From DATFVJ01 sp963851085 (GTDB lineage Bacteria; Actinomycetota; Actinomycetes; Streptosporangiales; Streptosporangiaceae): a stretch of 64,000 nt of DNA. The notes under the pieces were generated by a model that was not told the origin of the DNA, made no database searches, and saw only the letters and a program-made list of their open reading frames with translations. The translations under genes and the position numbers were made by a program. This document shows positions 1-8,730 of the stretch, piece by piece (within the stretch, counting starts at the first letter, position 1; the number at the start of each line of letters is the position of its first letter). The DNA lies in the NCBI GenBank assembly GCA_963851085.1, contig CAWKNX010000010.1, positions 124,001-188,000 on the forward strand. The letters are read 5' to 3'.

Positions 1-2
1 TC

Positions 3-107
3 GAGCGGCTGCATTTCGCGGCCCTGTTCGCCACGGAGGACCAGCGGACAGGAATGCGCAGCTTCATCGAGAATGGACCTGGTGAGGCCACCTTCACCGG
101 GCGGTGA
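3..107 (+). CDS. Enoyl-CoA hydratase/isomerase family protein, C-terminal end (partial)
   Basis: Only the last 34 codons are inside the window. They read ERLHFAALFATEDQ and end in FTGR before TGA at 105-107. The pattern of a helix ending in F-x-x-L-F-x-T-E-D-Q-R-x-G-M-x-x-F followed by a short tail ending FTGR is the usual C-terminus of crotonase-fold enoyl-CoA hydratases, where it packs on the trimer partner. The family therefore acts on acyl-CoA thioesters, but no active-site residue is visible. It could also be a naphthoate synthase- or isomerase-type crotonase. The start lies upstream of the window. Confidence 0.7.
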   Translation, partial: ERLHFAALFATEDQRTGMRSFIENGPGEATFTGR

Positions 108-234
108 CAATGGGGGTGCCACCCGGGCCCCAGCCCTCAGCCGGGGCCCCGGGTGCCCGGCCCGGGGCGTCCGCGACGGCGCACCTGGTAGCACAGAGCG
201 CATAGCGACAAGCACCGATCCGAACGGACCCACG

Positions 235-645
235 ATGACCGAGCAGGAAGCCGGACCCTCCTTCGACCTGGTCGCGGCCGCGCTGCGTGCCGACAGCGCC
301 GACGTCGCGACCTATGCCCGCGTGTTCACGGAGAGCCTGGGCGACTCGCTGCCACCTGGGTGCGTCACGGTCGAGCGCGAGCGGACGATGGCCGACCGCA
401 TGCGCGGCAGGCCTGGCGAGGTGCAGCGGGTGACGGTCCGGCTCGGCGAGCAGGTCATGTCGCTCGGCGTGCTCCGTGGCCAGCCCACCGCCGAGATCTG
501 CCATGAAGTGCGCGGCGTGGTTCTGTCCCGCCAGCAGGTGCAGTTCGACGAGTGGGCGGAGGCGCTCGCCCGGGCGCTCGTCGCCCACGCCGGCGAGAAC
601 GCCCGCGCGGCACAGGCGCTGCGGCGGCTCGTGACGGGCAGCTGA
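235..645 (+). CDS. Conserved hypothetical protein, 136 aa
   Basis: Unrecognised small soluble protein beginning MTEQEAGPSFDLVAAALRAD. It has a predicted helical N-terminus, a central strand-rich part (VQRVTVRLGEQVMSLGVLRG) and a long helical C-terminus rich in Ala, Glu and Arg. There is no signal peptide or membrane segment. The frame stays open 5' to about 73, but that part is low-complexity Pro/Gly and ATG 235 gives the first plausible N-terminus. It ends 15 bp before the SDR gene, whose ribosome site lies in the gap, so the two are probably co-transcribed. No function is assigned. Confidence 0.65.
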   Translation: MTEQEAGPSFDLVAAALRADSADVATYARVFTESLGDSLPPGCVTVERERTMADRMRGRPGEVQRVTVRLGEQVMSLGVLRGQPTAEICHEVRGVVLSRQQVQFDEWAEALARALVAHAGENARAAQALRRLVTGS

Positions 646-660
646 GGAGGGCAGCAGGAC

Positions 661-1455
661 ATGGGCCGCACTACGGTGCAGGCGTACCGCAGCGCGCTCG
701 TCACCGGCGCGTCGAGTGGTATCGGAGCGAGCTGCGCCAGGCTCCTCGCCTCCGCCGGCACCGACCTGGTCGTGGTCGCCCGCCACCCCGGCCGGCTGGC
801 GGAGGTCGCGGCCCGGCTGCGGGAACAGCACAAGGTGCGGGTGGAGGTGCTCGCCGCCGATCTCACCGAACCGGATGCCCGCGCGGCGGTGGAGGCCCGC
901 CTGGCTGACCGGGACCGGCCGGTCGAGCTGCTCGTCAACAACGCCGGCTTCGGTTCCGCCGGATCGTTCGCACAGCAGCCGGTGGAAATCGCGCAGAGCC
1001 AGATCGAGCTCAACGTGCTCGCGCTGACCAGGCTCGCGCATGCGGTGCTGCCCGGAATGCTCGAACGCAGCCATGGCGGGATCCTCAACGTGTCCTCGAT
1101 GGCCGGCTTCGTCCTTTCACCGGGCAGCGCCACTTATGGCGCGACGAAAGCCTTCGTCACCTCCTTCAGTGAGAGCCTGCACGTCGAGGTGCGCAAGCGA
1201 GGTGTGCACGTCACGGCCCTGTGCCCTGGCTTCACCCGGACGGAGTTCCACGCCGCTAACTCGGTGGACGCGGGCGGCATCCCGAGTTTCGCCTGGCTGG
1301 ACAGCGATGACGTGGCCAGGGCCGGCCTGGCCGCGGTCGCGGCGGGACGTTCGCTGTCCGTGCCTGGAGCACAGTACAAGGCGGCCGCGCAACTGACCAG
1401 ATTCGCTCCACGGGCGGTGGTGCGCGCTGTGGTGGAGCGGTTCGGGCGCGCGTAG
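661..1455 (+). CDS. SDR family NAD(P)-dependent oxidoreductase
   Basis: Classical short-chain dehydrogenase/reductase of 264 aa, the usual length. The Rossmann glycine motif TGASSGIG is at residues 15-22, the NNAG motif near 92-95, the catalytic Ser in NVSSMAG near 143, and the Tyr-x-x-x-Lys pair in YGATKA near 158-162. The post-catalytic PGFTRTEF loop is also present. The enzyme should catalyse NAD(P)(H)-dependent oxidation or reduction of an alcohol/carbonyl substrate, which cannot be named from sequence. A GGAGG site lies a few bases before ATG 661. It probably forms an operon with the 136-aa gene upstream. Confidence 0.9.
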   Translation: MGRTTVQAYRSALVTGASSGIGASCARLLASAGTDLVVVARHPGRLAEVAARLREQHKVRVEVLAADLTEPDARAAVEARLADRDRPVELLVNNAGFGSAGSFAQQPVEIAQSQIELNVLALTRLAHAVLPGMLERSHGGILNVSSMAGFVLSPGSATYGATKAFVTSFSESLHVEVRKRGVHVTALCPGFTRTEFHAANSVDAGGIPSFAWLDSDDVARAGLAAVAAGRSLSVPGAQYKAAAQLTRFAPRAVVRAVVERFGRA

Positions 1456-1542
1456 CGGCGGCGCGGTTGCCGCCGCACCGGCAACCAGGCTCTCCGTGAT
1501 ACGTGTGACGATCGCGCCGACATCTCGTATGGTGCAAGTGCG

Positions 1543-3495
1543 ATGGCCATCCAGGACGCATTGCCGGATCGGCTCGGCCCGTACCGGCTACTCGACCGGA
1601 TCGGGGAAGGCGGCATGGGTGTCGTGCACCTTGCCACCGATTCGGAGAATCGTCTCGTCGCCCTCAAGGTGCTCCGCCCGCAGATCGCCGGGGACGGGAC
1701 CGCGCGGCGCCGCCTCGCCCGCGAGGTGGAGACGATGCGCCGGGTTCGGAGCCCGTTCGTCGCCGATGTGATCGACGCTGACGTCACGGGCCCGGTCCCT
1801 TACATCGTCACCAGGTACGTGCGTGGCCGCACGCTTGAACAGGTCGTCGACGAGTGCGGGCCGTTGCACGGCCGTGCGCTTCAGCGGCTTGCGTGCGGTC
1901 TTGCCTCGGCGTTGTCCGCGGTGCACGCGGCAGGCGTGGTGCACAGGGATCTCAAGCCGGGCAACGTCATGATGGTCGGCGACGATCCGGTAGTGATCGA
2001 CTTCGGTATCGCCCAGGCGGGTGACACCACCCGGCTCACCCAGACCGGCATGTTCGTCGGCACGCCGGGTTACCTGGCGCCAGAGGCCATCGAGGGCAAG
2101 CCGAGCGGTCAGAGTTCGGATGTGCATTCCTGGGGCGCCACCGTCGCGTTCGCGGCGACCGGCAGGCCGCCTTACGGGACCGGCACCTACGAGGTCGTCT
2201 TCTTCCGGATCCTGCACGGCAGCGCCAACCTGGATGGGCTCCCCGGTGCGCTGTACCCGCTGGTCGCGGCCGCGCTGACCCGTGAGCCCGCGCTGCGCCC
2301 CGACGCGGCGTGGCTGGCGGGCCAGGTGGCCAGGCTCGACCTGACGGTTCCGGCGCCGACCTGGCAGCCCGCGGTCGCCAGCAGCCCGGTCGATGCCGGG
2401 ATCATAGGCGGCACAGTTGGCACGGTCGGCACAGTTGGCACGGCAGGCACAGGCAGCACGGCCGGCGGCTTCGGTGGCGCGCCGGCAGCCCGCAGCCCGT
2501 TGCCGACACGTCAGGTGCCGGCGGTCCCGCTGCCGGTTGCTGGCCCGCTCGCCGGGCCCGCACCCGGTGTGGCGATGGCGCCCGCCGCGGCCCGCTACCT
2601 GCCAGCGAACGGGGCGGCTGCCGCCTACGAGACTCCCGCCGACGTCGCGGACATGCTCCCGCCGGTACGCTACGCGCCGCGGCAGGCGGGCGGGCGGGTG
2701 CAGCCACCCGGCGGCCGGGACTTGGCCCGACCTGCGGGGACCACGGCGGAAGCGGCGGACGCGGCGGACACGGCCAGGCCGGGCCGAGCCGCATCCGCGT
2801 CACGCAGGCACCGCACGCTGTCACTGGCCGCCCTGGTGATGGCGGTGGGGGTCAGCGTGATCCTGCCCATCGCTGGGACGGTGCTGATGCTTGCGGTGAT
2901 CGCCCTGCTCCGCGCGGGCGACCGCGCGCAGAGCGGCCTGGCCGTGCGCCGCAGCGTGCGCGGGCCGCGGGCGACGGACGCGCTGGTCGTCGCGCTCTCC
3001 GCGCCGTGGACGCTGGCGAGGTCGATCCTGGTGGCGCTGCTCGTGGCTCCGCTGTCTTTCTTCATCGCGGGAGTCGCGGCCGTCGCGGCGATCATCGTGG
3101 CGCGCGGCGCGCAGTTGCAGGTCATCGGCGCCTATTCGGCCGGCGTGTTCATGGCCGTGAGCTGTCTTGGCCCAGGGTCCCGTGCACCCCGCCGCCAGCT
3201 GAACCGTCTCTTCAACGCGATCGCGCCGACACGGCTCGCCGCGGCAGCGGCGACGATCGTCTTGGGCTCGCTGGCGGCCGCGCTCGTTTCGCTGGCCATG
3301 ATCAAGGCGCCGGCGTACTGGCCCGTGCCAGATCCGCACAGCCTGCTTGCGCATCTGCCCGGCGCTGGCCTTTTGCACGGTACGGGTCTCTTCCGCGGCA
3401 CGGGCCCCGTCCACGGCATGGGCCTTGTCCACAGCACGGTCGCGCGGTTGCGGCACGTAGGGCATGGGCTGACGAGGCGGGTTCGCATACGATGA
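1543..3495 (+). CDS. Membrane-anchored serine/threonine protein kinase (PknB-like)
   Basis: Hanks-type kinase of 650 aa. The kinase domain covers about residues 12-270, with glycine loop GEGGMG (21-26), ATP-binding Lys42 in VALKVL, catalytic HRDLKPGN with Asp136, DFG at 153-155, and GTPGYLAPE in the activation segment. A low-complexity Gly/Thr/Val stretch (about 289-305) and a Pro/Ala-rich linker run to about residue 425. They are followed by hydrophobic segments (about 426-459, 483-545 and 564-590), so the catalytic domain faces the cytoplasm and is tethered by several C-terminal helices. There are no PASTA repeats, unlike PknB. It is flanked by its own intergenic spaces and is probably monocistronic. 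Confidence 0.93.
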   Translation: MAIQDALPDRLGPYRLLDRIGEGGMGVVHLATDSENRLVALKVLRPQIAGDGTARRRLAREVETMRRVRSPFVADVIDADVTGPVPYIVTRYVRGRTLEQVVDECGPLHGRALQRLACGLASALSAVHAAGVVHRDLKPGNVMMVGDDPVVIDFGIAQAGDTTRLTQTGMFVGTPGYLAPEAIEGKPSGQSSDVHSWGATVAFAATGRPPYGTGTYEVVFFRILHGSANLDGLPGALYPLVAAALTREPALRPDAAWLAGQVARLDLTVPAPTWQPAVASSPVDAGIIGGTVGTVGTVGTAGTGSTAGGFGGAPAARSPLPTRQVPAVPLPVAGPLAGPAPGVAMAPAAARYLPANGAAAAYETPADVADMLPPVRYAPRQAGGRVQPPGGRDLARPAGTTAEAADAADTARPGRAASASRRHRTLSLAALVMAVGVSVILPIAGTVLMLAVIALLRAGDRAQSGLAVRRSVRGPRATDALVVALSAPWTLARSILVALLVAPLSFFIAGVAAVAAIIVARGAQLQVIGAYSAGVFMAVSCLGPGSRAPRRQLNRLFNAIAPTRLAAAAATIVLGSLAAALVSLAMIKAPAYWPVPDPHSLLAHLPGAGLLHGTGLFRGTGPVHGMGLVHSTVARLRHVGHGLTRRVRIR

Positions 3496-3519
3496 CGACA
3501 ACGAGCGCGAACCGGCCAG

Positions 3520-3548
3520 TTGGCACGGTTCCTACCCGCGGGTAACAT
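3520..3548 (+). promoter_or_regulatory. Predicted sigma70-like promoter upstream of etfB
   Basis: TTGGCA at 3520-3525 and TAACAT at 3543-3548 are separated by 17 bp. The pair lies about 170 bp before etfB in the 222-bp gap after the kinase gene. Prediction from sequence only. Confidence 0.45.
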
Positions 3549-3717
3549 AATCCACGTCTCATGGATGGTCATGCTGTAGCGGCCGGACAGGACACGCACC
3601 CGCCGGCGTGGGTGACGGTGGCATTTGGCAGGCTTAGATGCGAGCGCACGGCCTCTGGCCGCCTTCGAGCGGCGGAGACCGTGACCACTTCCAGTGCAAG
3701 GAGGTCGGCCACCAGCC

Positions 3718-4497
3718 ATGGACATAGTCGTATGCGTCAAGCAGGTCCCAGACACGGCGGTGGAGCGCAAGCTCAATAAGTCCGACTCCACTTTGGACCG
3801 CGAGTCGGTCGACGGCGTGATGAACGAAATCGACGAGTATGCCGTCGAGGAAGCGCTCCGGCTGACCGAGGCGCACGGTGGCGAGGTCACCGTGCTGACC
3901 ATGGGCCCGGAGAAGGCAGCCGAGACAATACGTAAGGCGCTGTCGATGGGTGCGCACAAGGCCGTGCACCTGGTCGACGACTCGCTGCACGGCAGCGACG
4001 CGGCGGCGACCTCTTACGCGCTGGCTCAGGTGCTCAAGAAGATCGGCTTTGACCTGGTCATTCTTGGTTCTGAATCAACCGACGCCCGGATGGGTGTCCT
4101 CGGCGCCATGCTCGCGGAACTGCTGTCGCTGCCGCAGCTTTCGCTGGCGAACAAGGTCGAGATCGACGGAAGCGCCGCCCGGATCCAGCGCCAGATGGAC
4201 TATGGCCACGACAAGGTCGAGGCGAGCCTGCCCGCGGTGATCAGCGTGGTCGAGAAGATCAACGAGCCGCGGTACCCCTCCTTCAAGGGCATCATGGCCG
4301 CGAAGAAGAAGCCTGTGACCAAGCTCACCCTCGCGGAGGCGGAGATCGACCCGGCGAAGGTGGGCCTCGCGGCCGCCTGGACCGAGGTGGTCAGCTTTGC
4401 CGAGCGGCCGCCACGTCAGGCGGGTGTCATCGTGAAGGACGAGGGCGACGGTGGTGTCAAGGCCGTCGGCTTCCTCACAGCACAGAAGTTCATCTGA
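3718..4497 (+). CDS. etfB: Electron transfer flavoprotein subunit beta (EtfB/FixA)
   Basis: 259-aa ETF beta subunit starting MDIVVCVKQVPDTAVE, the diagnostic N-terminus of the family. It contains the AMP/FAD-domain segments typical of EtfB (SESTDARMGVLGAMLAELLSLP) and the recognition-loop region. With EtfA it forms a soluble FAD heterodimer that collects electrons from acyl-CoA and other dehydrogenases and passes them to the respiratory chain. ATG 3718 is chosen because AAGGAGG at 3698-3704 precedes it at a reasonable distance; an in-frame ATG at 3694 lies upstream of that site. etfA follows after 78 bp. Confidence 0.95.
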   Translation: MDIVVCVKQVPDTAVERKLNKSDSTLDRESVDGVMNEIDEYAVEEALRLTEAHGGEVTVLTMGPEKAAETIRKALSMGAHKAVHLVDDSLHGSDAAATSYALAQVLKKIGFDLVILGSESTDARMGVLGAMLAELLSLPQLSLANKVEIDGSAARIQRQMDYGHDKVEASLPAVISVVEKINEPRYPSFKGIMAAKKKPVTKLTLAEAEIDPAKVGLAAAWTEVVSFAERPPRQAGVIVKDEGDGGVKAVGFLTAQKFI

Positions 4498-4575
4498 CCG
4501 CGGTCCAAAGCAGAACATTCGAGGCGCGCGGCGCCGCGGAGCGGCGCTGAGGATAAGCGCTGAGGAGAGAGAGTT

Positions 4576-5526
4576 ATGGCAGAGATTCTGGTGCTCGCCG
4601 AGCACGCGAATGGCGAGGTCAAGAAGGTCACCTATGAGTTGCTGACGCTGGCCAGGCGGTTCGGCGAGCCCGCCGCCGTCTGGATCGGCGCCGGAGTCGA
4701 CGCAGGCCAGGCCAAGCTGGCCGAATACGGCGCCGCCAAGGTGTACGTGGCCGCCGATGCGGAGCTCAGCGACTACGTCGTGGCACCGCAGGCTGAGGTG
4801 CTCGCCCATCTCGTCACGGCGAAGTCCCCGGCAGCCGTGCTGGTGGCCGCCACGCAGGAGGGCAAGGAGATCGCGGGCAGGCTCGCGGTCAAGACGGGTT
4901 CTGGTGTGCTCACCGACGTGGTCGGCCTCAGCGACGGCCTGGTAGCCGAGCAGTCGATCTTCGGCGGTGGGGTCATCGTGCAATCCCGTGTGCGCACGGG
5001 CGTCCCTGTGATCGCCGTCCGGCCGAACTCCACCACTCCGGAGGCCGCACCAGGCGCGGCTAGCGTGGAGGAGGTCACCGTCGCGCTCTCCGACACCGCG
5101 AAGACCGCGAAGATCACGGAGCGGGTGGCGGCAGAGCGCGGTGAGCGCCCGGATCTGACCGAGGCGGCGATCGTGGTCTCGGGCGGCCGCGGCGTCGGCG
5201 GCGCGGAGAACTTCGCACTGATCGAGAAACTTGCCGACTCACTCGGCGCCGCCGTGGGCGCGTCAAGGGCAGCGACGGACGCGGGCTGGTATCCCCATCA
5301 GTTCCAGGTCGGCCAGACGGGCAAGACGGTGTCGCCGCAGCTTTACCTGGCGATCGGGATCTCGGGTGCGATCCAGCACCGCGCGGGTATGCAGACGTCG
5401 AAGACGATCATCGCGGTCAACAAGGATCCCGAAGCGCCGATCTTCGAGCTCGCCGATTTCGGCGTGGTCGGTGACCTGTTCAAGGTCGTTCCGCAACTCA
5501 CCGAGGAGATCGAGAAGCGGAAGTGA
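4576..5526 (+). CDS. etfA: Electron transfer flavoprotein subunit alpha (EtfA/FixB)
   Basis: 316-aa ETF alpha subunit. The N-terminal half is the EtfB-like nucleotide-binding fold. The C-terminal half carries the FAD-binding signature: VSGGRGVG, the YPHQFQVGQTGKTVSPQLY segment, AIGISGAIQH, and NKDPEAPIFELADFGVVGD near the end. It is the FAD-carrying partner of EtfB. A GAGGAGAGAG site precedes ATG 4576. It follows etfB in the same direction and should be in one operon; the desulfurase gene follows after 53 bp. Confidence 0.96.
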   Translation: MAEILVLAEHANGEVKKVTYELLTLARRFGEPAAVWIGAGVDAGQAKLAEYGAAKVYVAADAELSDYVVAPQAEVLAHLVTAKSPAAVLVAATQEGKEIAGRLAVKTGSGVLTDVVGLSDGLVAEQSIFGGGVIVQSRVRTGVPVIAVRPNSTTPEAAPGAASVEEVTVALSDTAKTAKITERVAAERGERPDLTEAAIVVSGGRGVGGAENFALIEKLADSLGAAVGASRAATDAGWYPHQFQVGQTGKTVSPQLYLAIGISGAIQHRAGMQTSKTIIAVNKDPEAPIFELADFGVVGDLFKVVPQLTEEIEKRK

Positions 5527-5579
5527 GCGCCTCGCATCGGGCGCTGGCTCTGAGCAGACCCCGGATCCACAGCTAGGCT

Positions 5580-6812
5580 GTGGCAGTCATGGGGTACGTC
5601 GGCAATTCATCAGACGGCGGTCCAGGGTCAGCGCCCGGTGTCATCGCGTATCTCGACCACGCCGCCACGACGCCAATGGTGCCCGAGGCGCTCGCGAGCA
5701 TGACGGCAGAGCTTGCCCGGCTTGGCAACCCGTCGTCGCTGCACAACGCCGGGCGCCGTGCTCGCCGGGTGGTCGAGGAATCCAGGGAGCAGATCGCGGC
5801 TTCGCTTGGCGCCAGGCCCAGCGAGGTGATCTTCACAAGCGGAGGCACCGAAGCCGACAACCTCGCGATCAAGGGCCTGTTCTGGGCGCGGCGGGCGGGG
5901 GATGCTCGCCGTCTGCGGGTGCTCGCGAGCCGGGTCGAGCATCACGCCGTGCTCGACTCCGTGCAGTGGCTTGCCGACCATGAGGGCGCGGACGCCTGCT
6001 GGCTCGAAGTCGACGCCATGGGCAGGGTCCAGCCAGATGTCGTGCGCGCGGCGATCGAACGCGATCCGGAAAACGTCGCCCTGGTGAGCGTCATGTACGC
6101 GAACAACGAGGTCGGCACCGTGCAGCCGGTGCGGCAACTCGCGTCCATCTGCCACGAGCACGGGATCTTGTTCCATACCGATGCGGTCCAGGCCGTTGGC
6201 CAGTTGCCGGTCGACTTCGCCGCCTGCGGCGCGCATGCGCTCACGGTCACCGGGCACAAGATCGGCGGGCCCGTCGGTGTGGGCGCGCTGCTGCTCGCGC
6301 GCGGCGCGGAGCCGGTTCCCGTGCTGCACGGTGGTGGGCAGGAACGCGATGTCCGCTCGGGCACCCTCGACACGGCAGGGATCGCCGCCTTCGCGACCGC
6401 CGTCGAGCTGGCGGTGGAGGACCGCGCCGAATACGCGAAGTACGTTGCCGGGCTCAGGGATGACCTGATCAGGCAGGTCCGTGCCGCCGTGCCGGACGTG
6501 ATACTGAACGGCGATGATCCCGGGCCAGGGCGGCTGCCGGGTAATGCGCACTTCTCCTTCCCCGGCTGCGAGGGTGACGCGCTGCTCATGCTGCTCGACG
6601 CGAAGGGGATCGCCTGCTCGACCGGGTCGGCGTGCACGGCGGGCGTGGCGCAGCCGAGCCACGTGCTGCTCGCGACGGGTGCCGACATGGCCCGAGCCCG
6701 CGGCTCGCTGCGGTTCAGCCTCGGACATACCTCGGTCCAGGCGGATGTCGACGCGGTCGGCGCCGTGATCGGTGAGGCCGTCGAACGCGCCCGCCGCGCC
6801 GCCCTCCGCTGA
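5580..6812 (+). CDS. Cysteine desulfurase (NifS/IscS family)
   Basis: 410-aa PLP-dependent class V aminotransferase-fold enzyme that removes sulfur from L-cysteine as an enzyme persulfide. YLDHAATTPM is at the N-terminus, the PLP Lys is Lys227 in TGHKIGGPVG, HTDAVQAVGQ is conserved, and the catalytic loop ACSTGSACTAG has the persulfide Cys at about 352. The next gene is mnmA, so its likely client is tRNA 2-thiouridylation; Fe-S assembly is also possible. The start is GTG 5580 or, nine bases later, ATG 5589. Confidence 0.94.
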   Translation: MAVMGYVGNSSDGGPGSAPGVIAYLDHAATTPMVPEALASMTAELARLGNPSSLHNAGRRARRVVEESREQIAASLGARPSEVIFTSGGTEADNLAIKGLFWARRAGDARRLRVLASRVEHHAVLDSVQWLADHEGADACWLEVDAMGRVQPDVVRAAIERDPENVALVSVMYANNEVGTVQPVRQLASICHEHGILFHTDAVQAVGQLPVDFAACGAHALTVTGHKIGGPVGVGALLLARGAEPVPVLHGGGQERDVRSGTLDTAGIAAFATAVELAVEDRAEYAKYVAGLRDDLIRQVRAAVPDVILNGDDPGPGRLPGNAHFSFPGCEGDALLMLLDAKGIACSTGSACTAGVAQPSHVLLATGADMARARGSLRFSLGHTSVQADVDAVGAVIGEAVERARRAALR

Positions 6813-7010
6813 CGACGCCGCCAGCGCTTCCACTTTGACGCATCACATCGTGGCTGCGAGCGCCGGGCGGCGGCGAAGGTCTGTGCCGCCTGGCCCGGCC
6901 TCTCGCGGCTTCATGATCGCGGTAACTTCCCGGCGAATACCGCAGGAAAAGTACCGCGATCATGAAGATGGCGTGATCGTGCAACGCCGCGACCCGGCGG
7001 GGGTTCCGGC
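6813..7010. other. Intergenic region carrying dispersed palindrome copy A
   Basis: Noncoding region after the desulfurase gene, continuing into the 35-bp repeat tract before mnmA. It contains copy A of the dispersed palindrome (6910-6966). No convincing gene is seen. Confidence 0.6.
6910..6966. repeat. Dispersed imperfect palindrome, copy A
   Basis: The left arm TTCATGATCGCGGTAACTT is matched by a right arm that is its reverse complement except for one missing base, around a spacer of about 20 bp. Near-identical elements occur at 29924-29980 and 39507-39560, all three between genes. The family resembles REP/BIME or small MITE-like repeats; function unknown. Confidence 0.85.
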
Positions 7011-7180
7011 GCCGTGTCACGCCCGGGGCGGCCAGGGGTTTGGGCGCCGTGTCACGCCCGGGGCGGCCAGGGGTTTGGGTGCCGTGTCATGCCCGGGGCG
7101 GCCAGGGGTTTGGGCGCCGTGTCACGCCGGGGCGCGGCGGGGGTTTGGGCGCCGTGTCACGCCGGGGCGTGCGGTGCGCC
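7011..7180 (+). repeat. 35-bp tandem repeat, about 4.8 copies
   Basis: Units start at 7011, 7046, 7081, 7116 and 7151 (last one partial), each beginning GCCGTGTCAC or GCCGTGTCAT. The first three are nearly identical and the fourth is diverged in its middle. The array ends about 30 bp before the mnmA start and stays open in more than one frame, which could mislead gene finders into extending mnmA upstream. Confidence 0.9.
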
Positions 7181-7211
7181 GGGTGCGGACGCGGCATTAC
7201 CCTCTGGTGTG

Positions 7212-8282
7212 ATGAACCGCTTGCGTGTGCTTGCCGCCATGTCCGGCGGCGTCGACTCCGCTGTCGCCGCCGCGCGCGCGGCCGATGCTGGCCATGACGT
7301 GACCGGCGTGCATCTGGCGCTGTCAGCCAACCCCTCTTCCTACCGGACCGGCGCACGCGGTTGCTGCACGCTGGAGGACGCGCGCGACGCGCGCCGCGCC
7401 GCGGACGTGATCGGCATCCCGTTCTACGTCTGGGATATGGCGGAGCGTTTCGACCAGGACGTGGTGCAGGATTTCGTCGCCGAGTACGCGGCCGGCCGCA
7501 CCCCGAACCCCTGCCTGCGCTGTAACGAGAAGATCAAGTTCGCCGCCGTGCTCGACCGGGCACGGGCGCTCGGCTTCGACGCGGTCTGCACCGGGCATCA
7601 CGCCCGGCTCGACGGTGGAGTGCTGCGGCGTAGCCCCGACCAGAGCAAGGATCAGTCGTACGTGCTCGCGGTGCTGACCCGCGATCAGCTCGCGCACGCG
7701 ATGTTCCCGCTCGGGGACACCACAAAGGCCCGGGTGCGGGAGGAGGCGGCACGGCGCGGGCTCGCCGTCGCGGACAAGCCAGACAGCCACGACGTCTGCT
7801 TCATCTCCGACGGTGACACCCGGGCGTTTCTTGCCCGGCGCCTTGGCTCCGTGCCCGGGCAGATCGTGGACACCAGCGGGCATACCGTAGGCAGCCACGA
7901 CGGCGCCTACGCGTTCACCGTCGGCCAGCGCAAGGGGCTTCGCATCGGGCACCCGTCCCCCGACGGCAGGCCGCGTTATGTGCTGGACATCGAGCCCGTA
8001 TCAGGGACGGTAACAGTGGGCCCGGCCGAGGCGCTCGACGTGAGCGAGATCACCGCGGAGCGGCCCGTCTGGACCGGTTGCCCACCGCTCGACGGCGCGC
8101 GCGACTGCCTCGTCCAGTTGCGCGCGCACGGCGACGTGCACCCATGCACGGCCGTGCCGGACGGCGCTGCGCTGCGGATCGGGCTGCACGAACCGGCCCG
8201 CGGCGTGGCGAAGGGACAGGCCGCTGTGCTGTACGACGGCGACGCGGTGCTCGGCTCCGCTACGATCGCGGCGGCGGCATAA
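7212..8282 (+). CDS. mnmA: tRNA-specific 2-thiouridylase MnmA
   Basis: 356-aa enzyme that adenylates and thiolates U34 of tRNA Lys/Glu/Gln. The PP-loop motif SGGVDSAVAA is near the N-terminus. The two catalytic cysteines are Cys101 in NPCLRCNEKIKF and Cys196 in DSHDVCFISDGD, and the C-terminal beta-barrel region is present. ATG 7212 gives the canonical N-terminus MNRLRVLAAMSGGVDS. The frame is open further 5', but only through the 35-bp repeats, so that extension is rejected. It lies downstream of a cysteine desulfurase, the expected sulfur donor. Confidence 0.96.
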   Translation: MNRLRVLAAMSGGVDSAVAAARAADAGHDVTGVHLALSANPSSYRTGARGCCTLEDARDARRAADVIGIPFYVWDMAERFDQDVVQDFVAEYAAGRTPNPCLRCNEKIKFAAVLDRARALGFDAVCTGHHARLDGGVLRRSPDQSKDQSYVLAVLTRDQLAHAMFPLGDTTKARVREEAARRGLAVADKPDSHDVCFISDGDTRAFLARRLGSVPGQIVDTSGHTVGSHDGAYAFTVGQRKGLRIGHPSPDGRPRYVLDIEPVSGTVTVGPAEALDVSEITAERPVWTGCPPLDGARDCLVQLRAHGDVHPCTAVPDGAALRIGLHEPARGVAKGQAAVLYDGDAVLGSATIAAAA

Positions 8283-8423
8283 CCCGTTGCGCGGTCTCCC
8301 TTGTCCGCAAACGGGGATAAGTACATTGGCGGAAAACCGGGTATATACGCAGATGAACCACATAGTCACAATCTGGTGACTCTCTCGGATCATGTGTGCC
8401 CGAGAGCAACTCCGCACAACTGG

Positions 8424-8720
8424 ATGGGTGACGCGCCGGTGTCAGAAAAACACGAGATGGTCTTGATCGGCCCGGTAGATTCCGGGGCCGAGGAGTGGGC
8501 CTGCCCCACCTGTGGCCGCAGGCTGCTGCTTCGATGGCCACCCAACTACGAACGGCTTGTGCTCGACCACGGCGACGCCGAGGCCGTCCACATTGGCGCG
8601 AAGGGCGGTGTGCAGGTAAGCCATGTCGCGGTCACGCCCGCGCCAGCGAGCGATGTGCCCACGGCCGAGCGGGAGTGGCTGCGGGAAAACGGCATCGACT
8701 GGGACGGTAGGTCCGCGTGA
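8424..8720 (+). CDS. Small hypothetical protein with a CxxC zinc-ribbon-like motif
   Basis: About 98 aa with WACPTCGRRLLLRWPP in the middle, which resembles one half of a zinc ribbon. The second CxxC needed for a complete ribbon is not visible. The C-terminus ends REWLRENGIDWDGRSA. The start is uncertain: ATG 8424 is used here and GTG 8439 (MSEKHEM...) is an alternative; neither has a strong ribosome site. It is convergent with the minus-strand gene ending at 8731. Function unknown. Confidence 0.55.
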   Translation: MGDAPVSEKHEMVLIGPVDSGAEEWACPTCGRRLLLRWPPNYERLVLDHGDAEAVHIGAKGGVQVSHVAVTPAPASDVPTAEREWLRENGIDWDGRSA

Positions 8721-8730
8721 CCACCTGCGG

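Noticed and set aside
5628..6833. Long antisense frame opposite the cysteine desulfurase
   Set aside because: High-GC shadow frame; codon bias and motifs support only the plus-strand desulfurase. The same reasoning removes the other long antisense frames over kinase, gatB, ilvB, serA, GGDEF and ptsI genes.
7011..7180. CRISPR array
   Set aside because: Units are contiguous 35-bp tandem repeats without unique spacers, and no cas genes are present.
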